Positions 55,289-63,186 of a stretch of 64,000 bases of DNA are shown here, one piece after another. Location of the stretch: assembly GCA_027484825.1 (NCBI GenBank), contig JAIXSE010000025.1, positions 62,001 to 126,000 on the forward strand, read 5' to 3'. The stretch is from Rubrivivax sp. (GTDB lineage: Bacteria; Pseudomonadota; Gammaproteobacteria; Burkholderiales; Burkholderiaceae_C). Under the pieces are notes generated by a model that had not been told where the DNA came from, did no database searches, and was given only the letters and a program-made list of their open reading frames with translations. The translations under genes and the position numbers were made by a program. Each line of letters opens with the position of its first letter. The first letter of the stretch is position 1.

Positions 55289-55432
55289 ATGAAGCAAGAC
55301 GCATCACAACACCACGATTCGGAACCCCTTTACGAACAAGACACCGCCATCACCGAGCTAAGCTTGGAAGAGATCGCGTCCGTCTCTGGCGGGCCGCAAA
55401 TCACTAATGACGGCTTTCAGCCGCCGACCTGA
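55289..55432 (+). CDS. Double-glycine-leader precursor peptide 3
   Basis: 47 residues. Starts 'MKQDASQHHDSEPLYEQD', leader 'ITELSLEEIASVSGG', and a 12-residue core PQITNDGFQPPT. GGGAG stands six bases before ATG 55289. Its leader is the closest of the three to the canonical double-glycine consensus. It is the last peptide gene before the terminator and transporter gene. Confidence 0.85.
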   Translation: MKQDASQHHDSEPLYEQDTAITELSLEEIASVSGGPQITNDGFQPPT

Positions 55433-55502
55433 TCTGCACCGCTAATCCCCAGTACCTACATCGAGTCGCCGTCCGGCTCCGCCGAGATGACACCCCTTCG
55501 CC

Positions 55503-55529
55503 AAGGGTCGCGTCCCCCGCGACCCTTTT
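55503..55529 (+). terminator. Rho-independent terminator/attenuator between peptide genes and exporter genes
   Basis: Stem AAGGGTCGCG-TCCCC-CGCGACCCTT (55503-55527), ten perfect pairs, followed by TTCCGTTT. It would end most peptide transcripts and let only some reach the transporter genes, giving more peptide than exporter. A second, worn copy stands at 54239-54258. Confidence 0.75.
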
Positions 55530-55582
55530 CCGTTTAAAGCGTCCCCAGCCCCGCCCTCCCCGCACAACCCAAGAGACCGCTG

Positions 55583-57811
55583 TTGAATCCCTTTGATTGG
55601 ATGCGTGGCAGGCGAGCGCTGCCGATGTTTCATCAGTCCGAAGTCGCGGAATGCGGCCTGGCGTCGTTCGCCATGATCGCCGCCTATCACGGCCACAAGG
55701 TCGATCTCAACGGACTGCGCCAGCGCTACGCCCTCTCCCTCAAGGGCGCCACCATGGCCGACATCGTCAAGATGGCCGACAGCCTGGACTTCGGTTGCCG
55801 CCCCCTGCGCCTGGAGCCTGAACACCTCAACAAGCTGCAGCTCCCCTGCATCCTGCACTGGGACATGAATCACTTCGTCGTGCTGCGCGAACTCCGCGGC
55901 GACGTCGCCATCATTCATGACCCCGCCCTGGGCATCCGCGAAATCCACCCGCGCCAGATGTCCAAAAGCTTCAGCGGCGTCGCCCTGGAACTCACCCCCA
56001 CCAATCACTTCAAGCCGGTCGAAGTCCGCATCCGCGCCCGCATGCGTGACCTGTGGACCCGCGTGCGCGGCTGGCGCGGCCCGCTGCTGCAGACGCTGGT
56101 GCTCTCCATCATGCTGCAGCTGTTCGCCATGGCCGCGCCGGCCTTCCTGCAGCTGGCCATGGACGACGCCGTCTCCCGCATGGACCAGCACTTCCTGCTC
56201 GTCCTGGCCATCGGCTTCGGCGTGATGTATGGCCTCCAGGCCCTGACCGAAGCGCTGCGCAGCTTCACCGTGCTGCAGCTCGGCCAGGCCATGAGCTTCC
56301 AGCTCACCGGCAATGTGCTGCGCCACCTGCTGCGCCTGCCGGCCGAGTTCTTCGAGAAGCGCATCGTCGGCGACATCCTCTCGCGCATGGGCGCCATCCG
56401 GCCCATTCAGGAAGCGCTCACCCAGTCGGTGGTCACCGCCTCCATCGACGGCGTGATGACCCTCGCCACCGCCGCCCTGCTGCTCCTCTACAGCCCCGCC
56501 CTGGGCGGCGTGGTGCTGGCCTCCATGCTGCTGTATGTGCTGGTGGTGCTGAGCCTGTATCCGCTGCGCCGTCAGCGCGAGGAAGAACAGCTCATCGCTC
56601 AGGCGGAGGCGCAGACCTATCTGATCGAATCCATTCGCGCCTCCAAGACGGTGAAGCTGTATGGGCGGGAAGCGCAGCGCGAGATGGTCTGGCGCAATCA
56701 CTTCGCCAATGTCGTCAATGCCACGCTGGGCAGCGGCAAGGTCGAAGTCGGCACCACCTTTGGCCGCAGCCTGCTGTTCAATCTGCAGTTGGTGGTCGTC
56801 GTGTACCTGGGCGCGCAGCGGGTGATGACCAATGAGCTCAGCGCCGGCATGCTGTTCGCCATCCTGCTCTACCGCAATCAATTCGGGGAACGGGCGGAAG
56901 CGCTGGTGCGGCAGATGGTGCAGTTCCGCCTGCTGCGCCTGCACATGGAGCGGCTGGCCGACATCGTCACCACCCCGCGCGAAGCCGGCCTCGACGCCGC
57001 TTCGGCCCTGCCCGAGCGCGAGGTGCGCGGCGCCCTGAGCCTGCGCAACGTCGCTTTCCGCTATGCGCAGAACGAGCCAATGCTGCTGCAGGACATCTCG
57101 CTGGACATCGAGCCCGGCGATTACGTCGCCATCATCGGCAGCTCCGGCGGCGGCAAGACCACGCTGCTGAAGCTGATGCTCAGCCTGCTGCCGCCCACCC
57201 AGGGCGAGATTCTGGTGGACGGCATGCCGATGCAGTCCTTCGGCATCCAGGCCTGGCGCCGGGCCATCGGCGTGGTGCAGCAGGACGATGGCCTGCTGAT
57301 GGGCACCATCGCCGACAACATCGCCTTCTTCGACCCGCAACTGGACATGGCCCGCGTGGTGGAAAGCGCCAAGGCCGCCGCGGTGCATGACGAGATTCAG
57401 GCCATGCCCATGGGCTATCTCAGCATGGTGGGCGACATGGGCAGCACGCTCTCCGGCGGTCAGCGCCAGCGGGTGCTGCTGGCGCGGGCGCTGTACCGGC
57501 GCCCGTCCGTGCTGTTCCTGGATGAGGGCACCGCCAATCTGGACCCGCAGGCCGAGCGGCGCATTGCGGATCTGGTGCAGGACATGCCCATCACCCGAAT
57601 CGTCGTGGCCCATCGGCCGGAGCTGGTGGACCGCGCCACGCGCGTGTTTGAGCTCAGTCGCGGCCGGCTGATCGAGCGGAAGAAACCGGGCGGGCAAGAA
57701 GTTGCGGAGCCTGGCGACGAGCCCGCTGCTGAGCCGAAGCCCGAAGCCGCAGGTGGCCCCCCCGCCAGCGCCGCCAGCGCCGCCCCTCACCCGTCCAGCG
57801 AGGCCGCCTGA
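55583..57811 (+). CDS. Peptidase C39-containing ABC transporter (bacteriocin/microcin-type exporter)
   Basis: 742 residues. Residues 1-140 are a C39 peptidase: 'FHQSEVAECGLASFAMIAAY' holds the catalytic Cys and oxyanion Gln, 'DMNHFVVLRELRG' the His and 'IIHDPALG' the Asp. A six-helix membrane domain (~165-440) and an ATPase follow: Walker A 'IGSSGGGKTTLLKL', signature 'LSGGQRQRVLLARAL', Walker B 'VLFLDEGTANLDPQ'. It should cut double-glycine leaders and export the cores. The start is TTG 55583 (ATG 55601 is an alternative). It is cotranscribed with the HlyD-like gene, which begins one base after its stop. Confidence 0.92.
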   Translation: MNPFDWMRGRRALPMFHQSEVAECGLASFAMIAAYHGHKVDLNGLRQRYALSLKGATMADIVKMADSLDFGCRPLRLEPEHLNKLQLPCILHWDMNHFVVLRELRGDVAIIHDPALGIREIHPRQMSKSFSGVALELTPTNHFKPVEVRIRARMRDLWTRVRGWRGPLLQTLVLSIMLQLFAMAAPAFLQLAMDDAVSRMDQHFLLVLAIGFGVMYGLQALTEALRSFTVLQLGQAMSFQLTGNVLRHLLRLPAEFFEKRIVGDILSRMGAIRPIQEALTQSVVTASIDGVMTLATAALLLLYSPALGGVVLASMLLYVLVVLSLYPLRRQREEEQLIAQAEAQTYLIESIRASKTVKLYGREAQREMVWRNHFANVVNATLGSGKVEVGTTFGRSLLFNLQLVVVVYLGAQRVMTNELSAGMLFAILLYRNQFGERAEALVRQMVQFRLLRLHMERLADIVTTPREAGLDAASALPEREVRGALSLRNVAFRYAQNEPMLLQDISLDIEPGDYVAIIGSSGGGKTTLLKLMLSLLPPTQGEILVDGMPMQSFGIQAWRRAIGVVQQDDGLLMGTIADNIAFFDPQLDMARVVESAKAAAVHDEIQAMPMGYLSMVGDMGSTLSGGQRQRVLLARALYRRPSVLFLDEGTANLDPQAERRIADLVQDMPITRIVVAHRPELVDRATRVFELSRGRLIERKKPGGQEVAEPGDEPAAEPKPEAAGGPPASAASAAPHPSSEAA

Positions 57812-57812
57812 C

Positions 57813-59063
57813 ATGAGCACCAAGTCCCTGTTCCGCAAGGAAGCGATCGAACATCGCGGGCAGCGGCTGCTCGGCGAGGTCCTGCTGCAGGTGCCTGCGG
57901 GTGCCCGCTGGGTCACCGCCGTGGTGGTGCTGGTGTTTGTGCTGGTGGTCGTGTTCCTGTTCTTCGGCACCTATGCGCGCCGGGAAACAGTGACCGGCTG
58001 GCTGCGTCCGGAAGGCGGCGTGATCCGCGTCGAGGCGCAGGTGGACGGCGTGGTGGAACAGCTCCAGGCGGTGGAGGGCGACCGGATCAACCGTGGTGCC
58101 CCCATCGCCACCTTGCGGCTGGACGGGGAACTGGAGCAGGGCCAATCCCTCTCCACCCGCTTGATCGCCGGGCTGAACCGCGAGCGCCAGCAGCTGGAGC
58201 AGCAGCGCGACGCCATCCGCGCCCGTTATCAGCAGCGGGAAGCGCGCCTGCAGGAGGAGATCCGCAGCCTGGAGGCGGAGCTGGTCCAGTACCGGCGTCA
58301 GATCGAGAACCTGGACCGCCGCGCCGCCCTTGCGCAGCGTCAGGTGCAGGACCAGGCCGACCTGGCGCGTCAGGGCTATCTCTCCCGTCGCGATGCGGAC
58401 AAGCTGGAAGACGCGGTGCTCTCCATCACCGAAAGCCGCGAATCCGTGCGGCAGGACATGCTGGCGCGGGACACCACGCTGCGCAACACCCGCCATGAGC
58501 TGAGCAGCATCGGCAGCGAGCGGGATGCGGCGCTGGCGGAAGTCGGCGAGAAGCTCGCCGCGCTGACGCAGCGGGACGCCGAAGCGGTGCGGCGCGGTCG
58601 CGTGCAACTGGTTGCGCCCATCGATGCCCGCGTGGGCAACGTGCGGGTGGAGTCCGGGGCATCGGTTCGGGCGGGCACCTTGGTGGCCGACCTGCTGCCG
58701 GTGCAAGGGCCCCTGCGGGTGGAGCTGTTCGCGCCCAGCCGCGCCATCGGTTTTGTGAAGACCGGGGATGAAGTGCGGCTGCGGTTTGATGCCTTCCCGT
58801 ATCAAAAATTCGGCATCGGCCGGGGCCGGGTGATCAGCGTGTCCCGCTCCGCGGTCGATCCGCGGGAATTGCCCATGGGTCAGCAGGCCGCCGGGCCGGT
58901 GTACCGCGTGCTGGTCAGCCTGGACGACGGCGTGCCCGGACTGGAGGGCCGCCCCGACGCGCTGCGCGCCGGCATGACGCTGCAGGCCGACCTGGTGCTG
59001 GAGGAGCGACGCATCGTGGAATACCTGTTCTCGCCGGTGCTGGGGCTGGCGAAGAACGGTTGA
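57813..59063 (+). CDS. HlyD/CvaA-type membrane fusion protein
   Basis: 416 residues. One N-terminal membrane helix (~34-55, 'VVVLVFVLVVVFLFFGTYA'), a split lipoyl/biotinyl-like domain ('GGVIRVEAQVDGVVEQLQAV' and 'RVQLVAPIDARVGNVRVESG'), a long coiled-coil (~110-245) and a C-terminal beta-barrel region. It links the inner-membrane exporter to an outer-membrane TolC-type channel, which is not encoded here. ATG 57813 lies one base past the transporter stop (TGACATG). Architecture matches the CvaA subunit of colicin V-type export. Confidence 0.9.
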   Translation: MSTKSLFRKEAIEHRGQRLLGEVLLQVPAGARWVTAVVVLVFVLVVVFLFFGTYARRETVTGWLRPEGGVIRVEAQVDGVVEQLQAVEGDRINRGAPIATLRLDGELEQGQSLSTRLIAGLNRERQQLEQQRDAIRARYQQREARLQEEIRSLEAELVQYRRQIENLDRRAALAQRQVQDQADLARQGYLSRRDADKLEDAVLSITESRESVRQDMLARDTTLRNTRHELSSIGSERDAALAEVGEKLAALTQRDAEAVRRGRVQLVAPIDARVGNVRVESGASVRAGTLVADLLPVQGPLRVELFAPSRAIGFVKTGDEVRLRFDAFPYQKFGIGRGRVISVSRSAVDPRELPMGQQAAGPVYRVLVSLDDGVPGLEGRPDALRAGMTLQADLVLEERRIVEYLFSPVLGLAKNG

Positions 59064-59169
59064 TCGCGGTCGGCCACTGGCCGCGTGCGCAGCCGGGTCT
59101 TGCCACGCGGCGCACAATGCCTCTTTCCCTCCCCTCCTCCCCACCCACCAGACTGAAGGACCTCGACCC

Positions 59170-59685
59170 ATGCAACAGCTCGGAGCCGTCATCAGCAGCG
59201 CCCTGCTCGCGGCGGTCCTGGCCGCTGGCCTCACCGGCTGCGCCACACCGATCAAGGACGAACGACTGCGCCCCGGCGTCAGCACCGGCGCCGAGCTGGT
59301 GCAGTACTACGGTCAGCCCAGCCGCGTGTGGCCCGAGGCCGACGGCGGCCGCACGCTGGAGTACGCCACCCAGCCCTTCGGCCAGACCTGTTACATGGTC
59401 CGGCTTGATGCGCAGGACCGCTTTGTCAGCGCCATCGACGCGCTCGCCCCGGCGCAGCGCGATCAGGTTCAGCCCGGCATGACGCCGGAGCAGGTCACCC
59501 GCATGCTGGGCCGGGAGCGCAGCCGCGTGTTTTTCCGCAACAGTGGCGAGGACGTCTGGGACTGGAATGTGCCCCCGGACATGAACGGCTACCTGCTGCG
59601 CTTCAACGTCCACTTCAAGGACGGCGTGGTACTGCGCACCAGCTACAGCGTGGTCTACCCGGACAAGCGCTTCCTCTGGGACTGA
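59170..59685 (+). CDS. Lipoprotein with SmpA/OmlA-like fold
   Basis: 171 residues. Signal peptide with lipobox 'LTGC' (Cys ~25). Two similar segments ('RPGVSTGAELVQYYGQPSRV' and 'QPGMTPEQVTRMLGRERSRV') follow the helix-pair pattern of SmpA/OmlA domains, which occur in outer-membrane assembly factors. The rest is beta-rich ('WDWNVPPDMNGYLLRFNVHF'). Exact role unknown. It is probably independent of the exporter genes 106 bp upstream. Confidence 0.75.
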   Translation: MQQLGAVISSALLAAVLAAGLTGCATPIKDERLRPGVSTGAELVQYYGQPSRVWPEADGGRTLEYATQPFGQTCYMVRLDAQDRFVSAIDALAPAQRDQVQPGMTPEQVTRMLGRERSRVFFRNSGEDVWDWNVPPDMNGYLLRFNVHFKDGVVLRTSYSVVYPDKRFLWD

Positions 59686-59795
59686 GCGTCCGCCCCAGCG
59701 CTGTGACGGATTGATCGTCCATCCCCCAGAGGCAGGAACGCACCCTCGATCCGGTTCACTACACTTCCCCCCTGGTTCGAGGGGGAAGAGAGAAC

Positions 59796-61772
59796 ATGAG
59801 GAATCATTCGGCAGCACCGTCCACGCGGGCGTTGGCCATGGTCATTGACGGTGTGCTGTGGGCCGTGGGCAGCGCCGTGCTGATGTGGATCGTCTACGGG
59901 AATCCGGTGAGCCGCTGGGACGACCTGCGGCCCGGCACGCTGGCCATCAACTGGCTGCTGCCCCTGGTCATGTGCGTGTTCTTCTGGGCCTGGCAGGGCG
60001 CCACGCCCGGCAAGCTGATCGCCGGGGTGAAGGTGGTGGACGCCCAGAGCGGGCGTCGGCCGACGCCGGTGCAGGCGCTTATCCGCTGGTTCGGTTACCT
60101 GATCTCGGCCCTGCCGCTGTTCGCCGGCTTCTGGTGGGCCAAGCTGGATGCCGAAGGCCGCACCTGGCATGACCGCCTGTCCCGCACGTCGGTGGAACGC
60201 AGCCGTCCCCTGCCCCCCAGCGGCCGCGGCCTGCTGGCCGACTATGCGGTGACGCACTGGCGCGGCGAGCAGAGCCTGGCGCAGAGTTTCTGGGTGAACA
60301 ACGTGCTGCTGGCGCTGCCGCTGATGGCCGCGCTGACCGGCGTCATGAGCTGGATCCAGATGAAGGGCGACGCGCTGCAGGCCGGCAGCATCGCCATGCT
60401 GATCGGCTGGCCGCTGATGCTGGCCCTGGACACCTGGTGCACGGTGGGGGGCTGGCGTTCGGTGCGGGGGTATGTGGATGCCAACGGCTCGCTGCTGTGG
60501 GCTTTCCTGGCACGGCTGATTCTGTTCCTCAGCGCCCTGCAGATCCTGGCGTCGCTGGTCATCGGCTTCATTCCGCAAGTGCCGGAGTTCTGGAAGATGG
60601 CCCGGGGCATCGACCCCATCGGCCAGGCTGAGATGAAGATCAGCTCGGACGGCCATACGCTGCATTTCCAGGGCCCCATCGGCATGGGTGACGCCCGCCG
60701 CATGGGCAAGCTTTTGGAGACGGCGCCGAATGTGAAGTCGTTCGAGCTGGCGTCGCCGGGCGGACGACTGGCCGAAGCCGAAGACATGGTGGTGCTCATG
60801 CGCAAGCGTGGCGCCACCACCCGCGCCGTGGGGGACTGCCAGAGCGCCTGCACGCTGCTGTTCCTGGCGGGCAATCAGCGGCAGCTGATGCCGGGGGCCC
60901 AGCTGGGCTTCCATCGCGCGTCCACCGGCACCTACAACCCGGCGTTTGAAGAGATCGCCAACCAGCATCTGGCCGAGACCTATCGCAAGATGGACCTGCC
61001 GGAGGACTACATTCAGCGCACGCTGAAGACCCCGTCCCGCAGCATGTGGTACCCGAGCGCGGACGATCTGGTGCGGCACCAGCTGATCCAGGAGCCGCCC
61101 AAGACGATGGACGTGGCGCTGCCTGACGGCCCGAAGCCGGGTGAGCCGGCGCCGCTGTCGGAGTATGTGGCGGCCTTCAAGTCCAACCCGGTGTGGTTTC
61201 ACCTGGATGAACGTTTCCCCGGCACGCTGAACCGCGCGGCCACCCAGATGCGCAATGCGCGGCTGGCACTGGCGGGGACCGAGCAGGAAATGGACGGGGC
61301 GCAGATGGCGGCCCAGATGGCCATTGCGCCTGAAGTGCGGCAGTTGCTGATTTCCGGTTCGTCGGAGTCGCGCCGTCGTTATTTGCAGGTGGTGCGTGGG
61401 CAGTTGCGGGCGATGCAGGCTCTGGGTGCCGACACCTGTCAGGCGTGGCTCGCCGGATCGCCGGCCACCCGGCGACTGATGCCGCAGGAGGTGATGGCCT
61501 GGGAGACCAGTTGGCTGTCCAACGCGGCGCAGGAAGATCCACCGTCGCGCAACCGGGCGGGTGAAGCGTCGCGGCTGGAGCTGGAAGTGGTCTATCGCAC
61601 CTTGGGGGCGCAAGCGCCCGGGTTGCTGTCGCGGCTCTGGTCGGACGACGCCAGCGGCGACACCACCGGCGTGGTGAGCTGCGAGCGGGCGGCGCAGTTG
61701 CTGGATCAGATCCAGCGGCTGAAGGTTGCGCCGCGGGAGCTGGCGGAGCGGGTGGTGTTCCAGACGCGCTGA
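59796..61772 (+). CDS. RDD-domain membrane protein fused to a ClpP/crotonase-like serine hydrolase domain
   Basis: 658 residues. An RDD domain occupies ~8-135 ('RALAMVIDGVLWAVGSAVLM', 'GATPGKLIAGVKVVDAQSG'), followed by three more hydrophobic segments to ~265. A ClpP/crotonase-like domain follows ('VKSFELASPGGRLAEAEDMV', 'GDCQSACTLLFLAG' with the probable nucleophile Ser, 'GAQLGFHRASTGTYNPAFEE' with His) and ends by ~440. The last ~220 residues are helical and unrecognised. The domain pattern resembles periplasmic predicted proteases (COG3904-like). The fusion to RDD is unusual. Confidence 0.75.
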   Translation: MRNHSAAPSTRALAMVIDGVLWAVGSAVLMWIVYGNPVSRWDDLRPGTLAINWLLPLVMCVFFWAWQGATPGKLIAGVKVVDAQSGRRPTPVQALIRWFGYLISALPLFAGFWWAKLDAEGRTWHDRLSRTSVERSRPLPPSGRGLLADYAVTHWRGEQSLAQSFWVNNVLLALPLMAALTGVMSWIQMKGDALQAGSIAMLIGWPLMLALDTWCTVGGWRSVRGYVDANGSLLWAFLARLILFLSALQILASLVIGFIPQVPEFWKMARGIDPIGQAEMKISSDGHTLHFQGPIGMGDARRMGKLLETAPNVKSFELASPGGRLAEAEDMVVLMRKRGATTRAVGDCQSACTLLFLAGNQRQLMPGAQLGFHRASTGTYNPAFEEIANQHLAETYRKMDLPEDYIQRTLKTPSRSMWYPSADDLVRHQLIQEPPKTMDVALPDGPKPGEPAPLSEYVAAFKSNPVWFHLDERFPGTLNRAATQMRNARLALAGTEQEMDGAQMAAQMAIAPEVRQLLISGSSESRRRYLQVVRGQLRAMQALGADTCQAWLAGSPATRRLMPQEVMAWETSWLSNAAQEDPPSRNRAGEASRLELEVVYRTLGAQAPGLLSRLWSDDASGDTTGVVSCERAAQLLDQIQRLKVAPRELAERVVFQTR

Positions 61773-61893
61773 GGGCGTCTTCGGTGGCTGCGGGGGCGGG
61801 CTGGGTGGGCTCAGCGGCCCCGGCATGCTGGGCGGTCCGGGCGTCGCGGACGGACCCGGTGGTCCGGGGGGTCCGGGCGCCTCGATCTTGAGG

Positions 61894-62400
61894 TCAGTTC
61901 GGCTCGCCGGGGACGGCGGGGCCGCTCTCCGCCGGCAGGCCGGCCGCTTCCCGCGCCCGCATGCGAGCATGCACATAGGCGCCCTGCGGGATGTGCAGCA
62001 GATCGGCGATGCGCCACATCACATGGCGCTCATGGTCCGACAGCCGGCCATCGGCATAGGCCACGTCCCACATCAGCTCGATCATCCGCAGCTTGCGGGG
62101 CATGTCCCACGCATCGATGCGGGAGGTAAAGGCGAACAGGTCGGTGGCATGGCGGGCGGTACCTTCTGCCAGTTCCGCGAGGCGATCCGCTTCGTCCGGC
62201 GTGAGCACGAATTTTTCGACGAGGGCGCGCCGCACAGCGGTGCGCTCTGCCACGGCGAGCCCGGCATCGGCCCGCATCACCTCCACCAGCAGCACAGCGG
62301 CCGCCAGTTGTACCGCGTGGTCATCCCCGGCTCCCTGCGCACCGGCCACGGACTCGGGCGACATGAGAATGTCGAAGAGGTCTTTGAGGGTTTTCAGCAT
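61894..62400 (-). CDS. TerB-like tellurite resistance family protein
   Basis: 168 residues, soluble, all helical. 'LAAAVLLVEVMRADAGLAVA' and 'IELMWDVAYADGRLSDHERH' with paired acidic residues match the TerB/COG4103 fold (metal-binding helices). A Pro-rich tail ends the protein. No other ter gene is present, so tellurite resistance itself is doubtful. The 120 bp between its stop and the convergent RDD gene are a GC-rich repeat-like stretch without a gene. Confidence 0.8.
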   Translation of the reverse strand: MLKTLKDLFDILMSPESVAGAQGAGDDHAVQLAAAVLLVEVMRADAGLAVAERTAVRRALVEKFVLTPDEADRLAELAEGTARHATDLFAFTSRIDAWDMPRKLRMIELMWDVAYADGRLSDHERHVMWRIADLLHIPQGAYVHARMRAREAAGLPAESGPAVPGEPN

Positions 62401-62462
62401 GGGGGGATGGTGACATAAGCCGGGTGACCGGTTCAGCGGTGGGACTTCTTGCAGTTCCGTTG

Positions 62463-62512
62463 AATTTGACGATTTCGTCGGATTTGTCGTATTTGTCGAT
62501 TTCTCCTAGACT
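62463..62512 (+). promoter_or_regulatory. Promoter with iterated ATTTGTCG operator-like repeats upstream of the HTH/PIN pair
   Basis: Units of the form ATTT(C)GTCG recur every 8-10 bp (62463-62505), including an inverted GACGA-TT-TCGTC (62468-62479). They overlap a possible -35 TTGTCG (62484-62489) and -10 TAGACT (62507-62512), spaced 17 bp. This fits autoregulation by the antitoxin. Confidence 0.5.
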
Positions 62513-62534
62513 GGGGTCAACTTGGGAGATTTTG

Positions 62535-63182
62535 ATGACGACCCCACTCACCTCTGCTCTGCCTGGCGTGCTGGAGCGCCAGTTTCTTGAAGGAATTCAG
62601 TTTGCGCTGGAAGAACTGAGCCGAAGTCTGGTCTCAAAGGTCACCCAACTGGTCCAGGAGCAGATCAGCAGTACGCGCGGGCCCGCCTCGAAATCTCGAC
62701 AGGCACTGGTGGAGGCAGTGGCTTCGCAGATGCCGGGGATGCTGGAGCAGGCATTCATTGCAAGGCTGCTGAGCAACGAGGCCTCCGCGCGGCAGCATCG
62801 TGCGGTGTTGGCGCATCTGTTGTCGGCGGCAGAGGTGCAGGCCGTGGCAGGACACACCTTCGCTCCGCTTCCATTGGCAACGAGCGGGTCGGCGCCCGTT
62901 CTGGCGGAGGCTGAAGAGGTCACCAGTGAGGCCGCGGCCAAGCTGCTCCATGTGTCACGGACCCACCTGAATGCGTTGGCGGATTCCGGGGCACTGGGAC
63001 CCGTTCGTCGGACGGAAGGGGGGCACCGCCGCTTGGTGAAGGCCCAGGTGATGCGTTATCTGCGCGACACGCAGGACCGGCAGTTGCAGGGAGTGCAGGA
63101 CATGATGTCGGCCACAGAAGCACTCGGACTGTACGAGGACGAAGCCGAAGCACTAAGGCCCAAGCGATCCAGACGTCCTTGA
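62535..63182 (+). CDS. Antitoxin-like protein with excisionase-type helix-turn-helix
   Basis: 215 residues. The N-terminal ~120 are helical without a known domain. The C-terminal region 'VTSEAAAKLLHVSRTHLNAL', 'RRTEGGHRRLVKAQVMRYLR' is a MerR/excisionase-like DNA-binding domain, as found in antitoxins paired with PIN toxins. ATG 62535 has GGGAG upstream. The next gene starts four bases after its stop. It is divergent from the TerB gene. Antitoxin role is inferred from the pairing. Confidence 0.7.
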   Translation: MTTPLTSALPGVLERQFLEGIQFALEELSRSLVSKVTQLVQEQISSTRGPASKSRQALVEAVASQMPGMLEQAFIARLLSNEASARQHRAVLAHLLSAAEVQAVAGHTFAPLPLATSGSAPVLAEAEEVTSEAAAKLLHVSRTHLNALADSGALGPVRRTEGGHRRLVKAQVMRYLRDTQDRQLQGVQDMMSATEALGLYEDEAEALRPKRSRRP

Positions 63183-63186
63183 CCCC

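Noticed and set aside
59655-61976. Collagen-like Gly-Pro-Pro repeat in a minus-strand frame
   Set aside because: The GPP run comes from a short GC-rich intergenic stretch (61773-61893) and the rest is complement of the RDD gene; no start signal.
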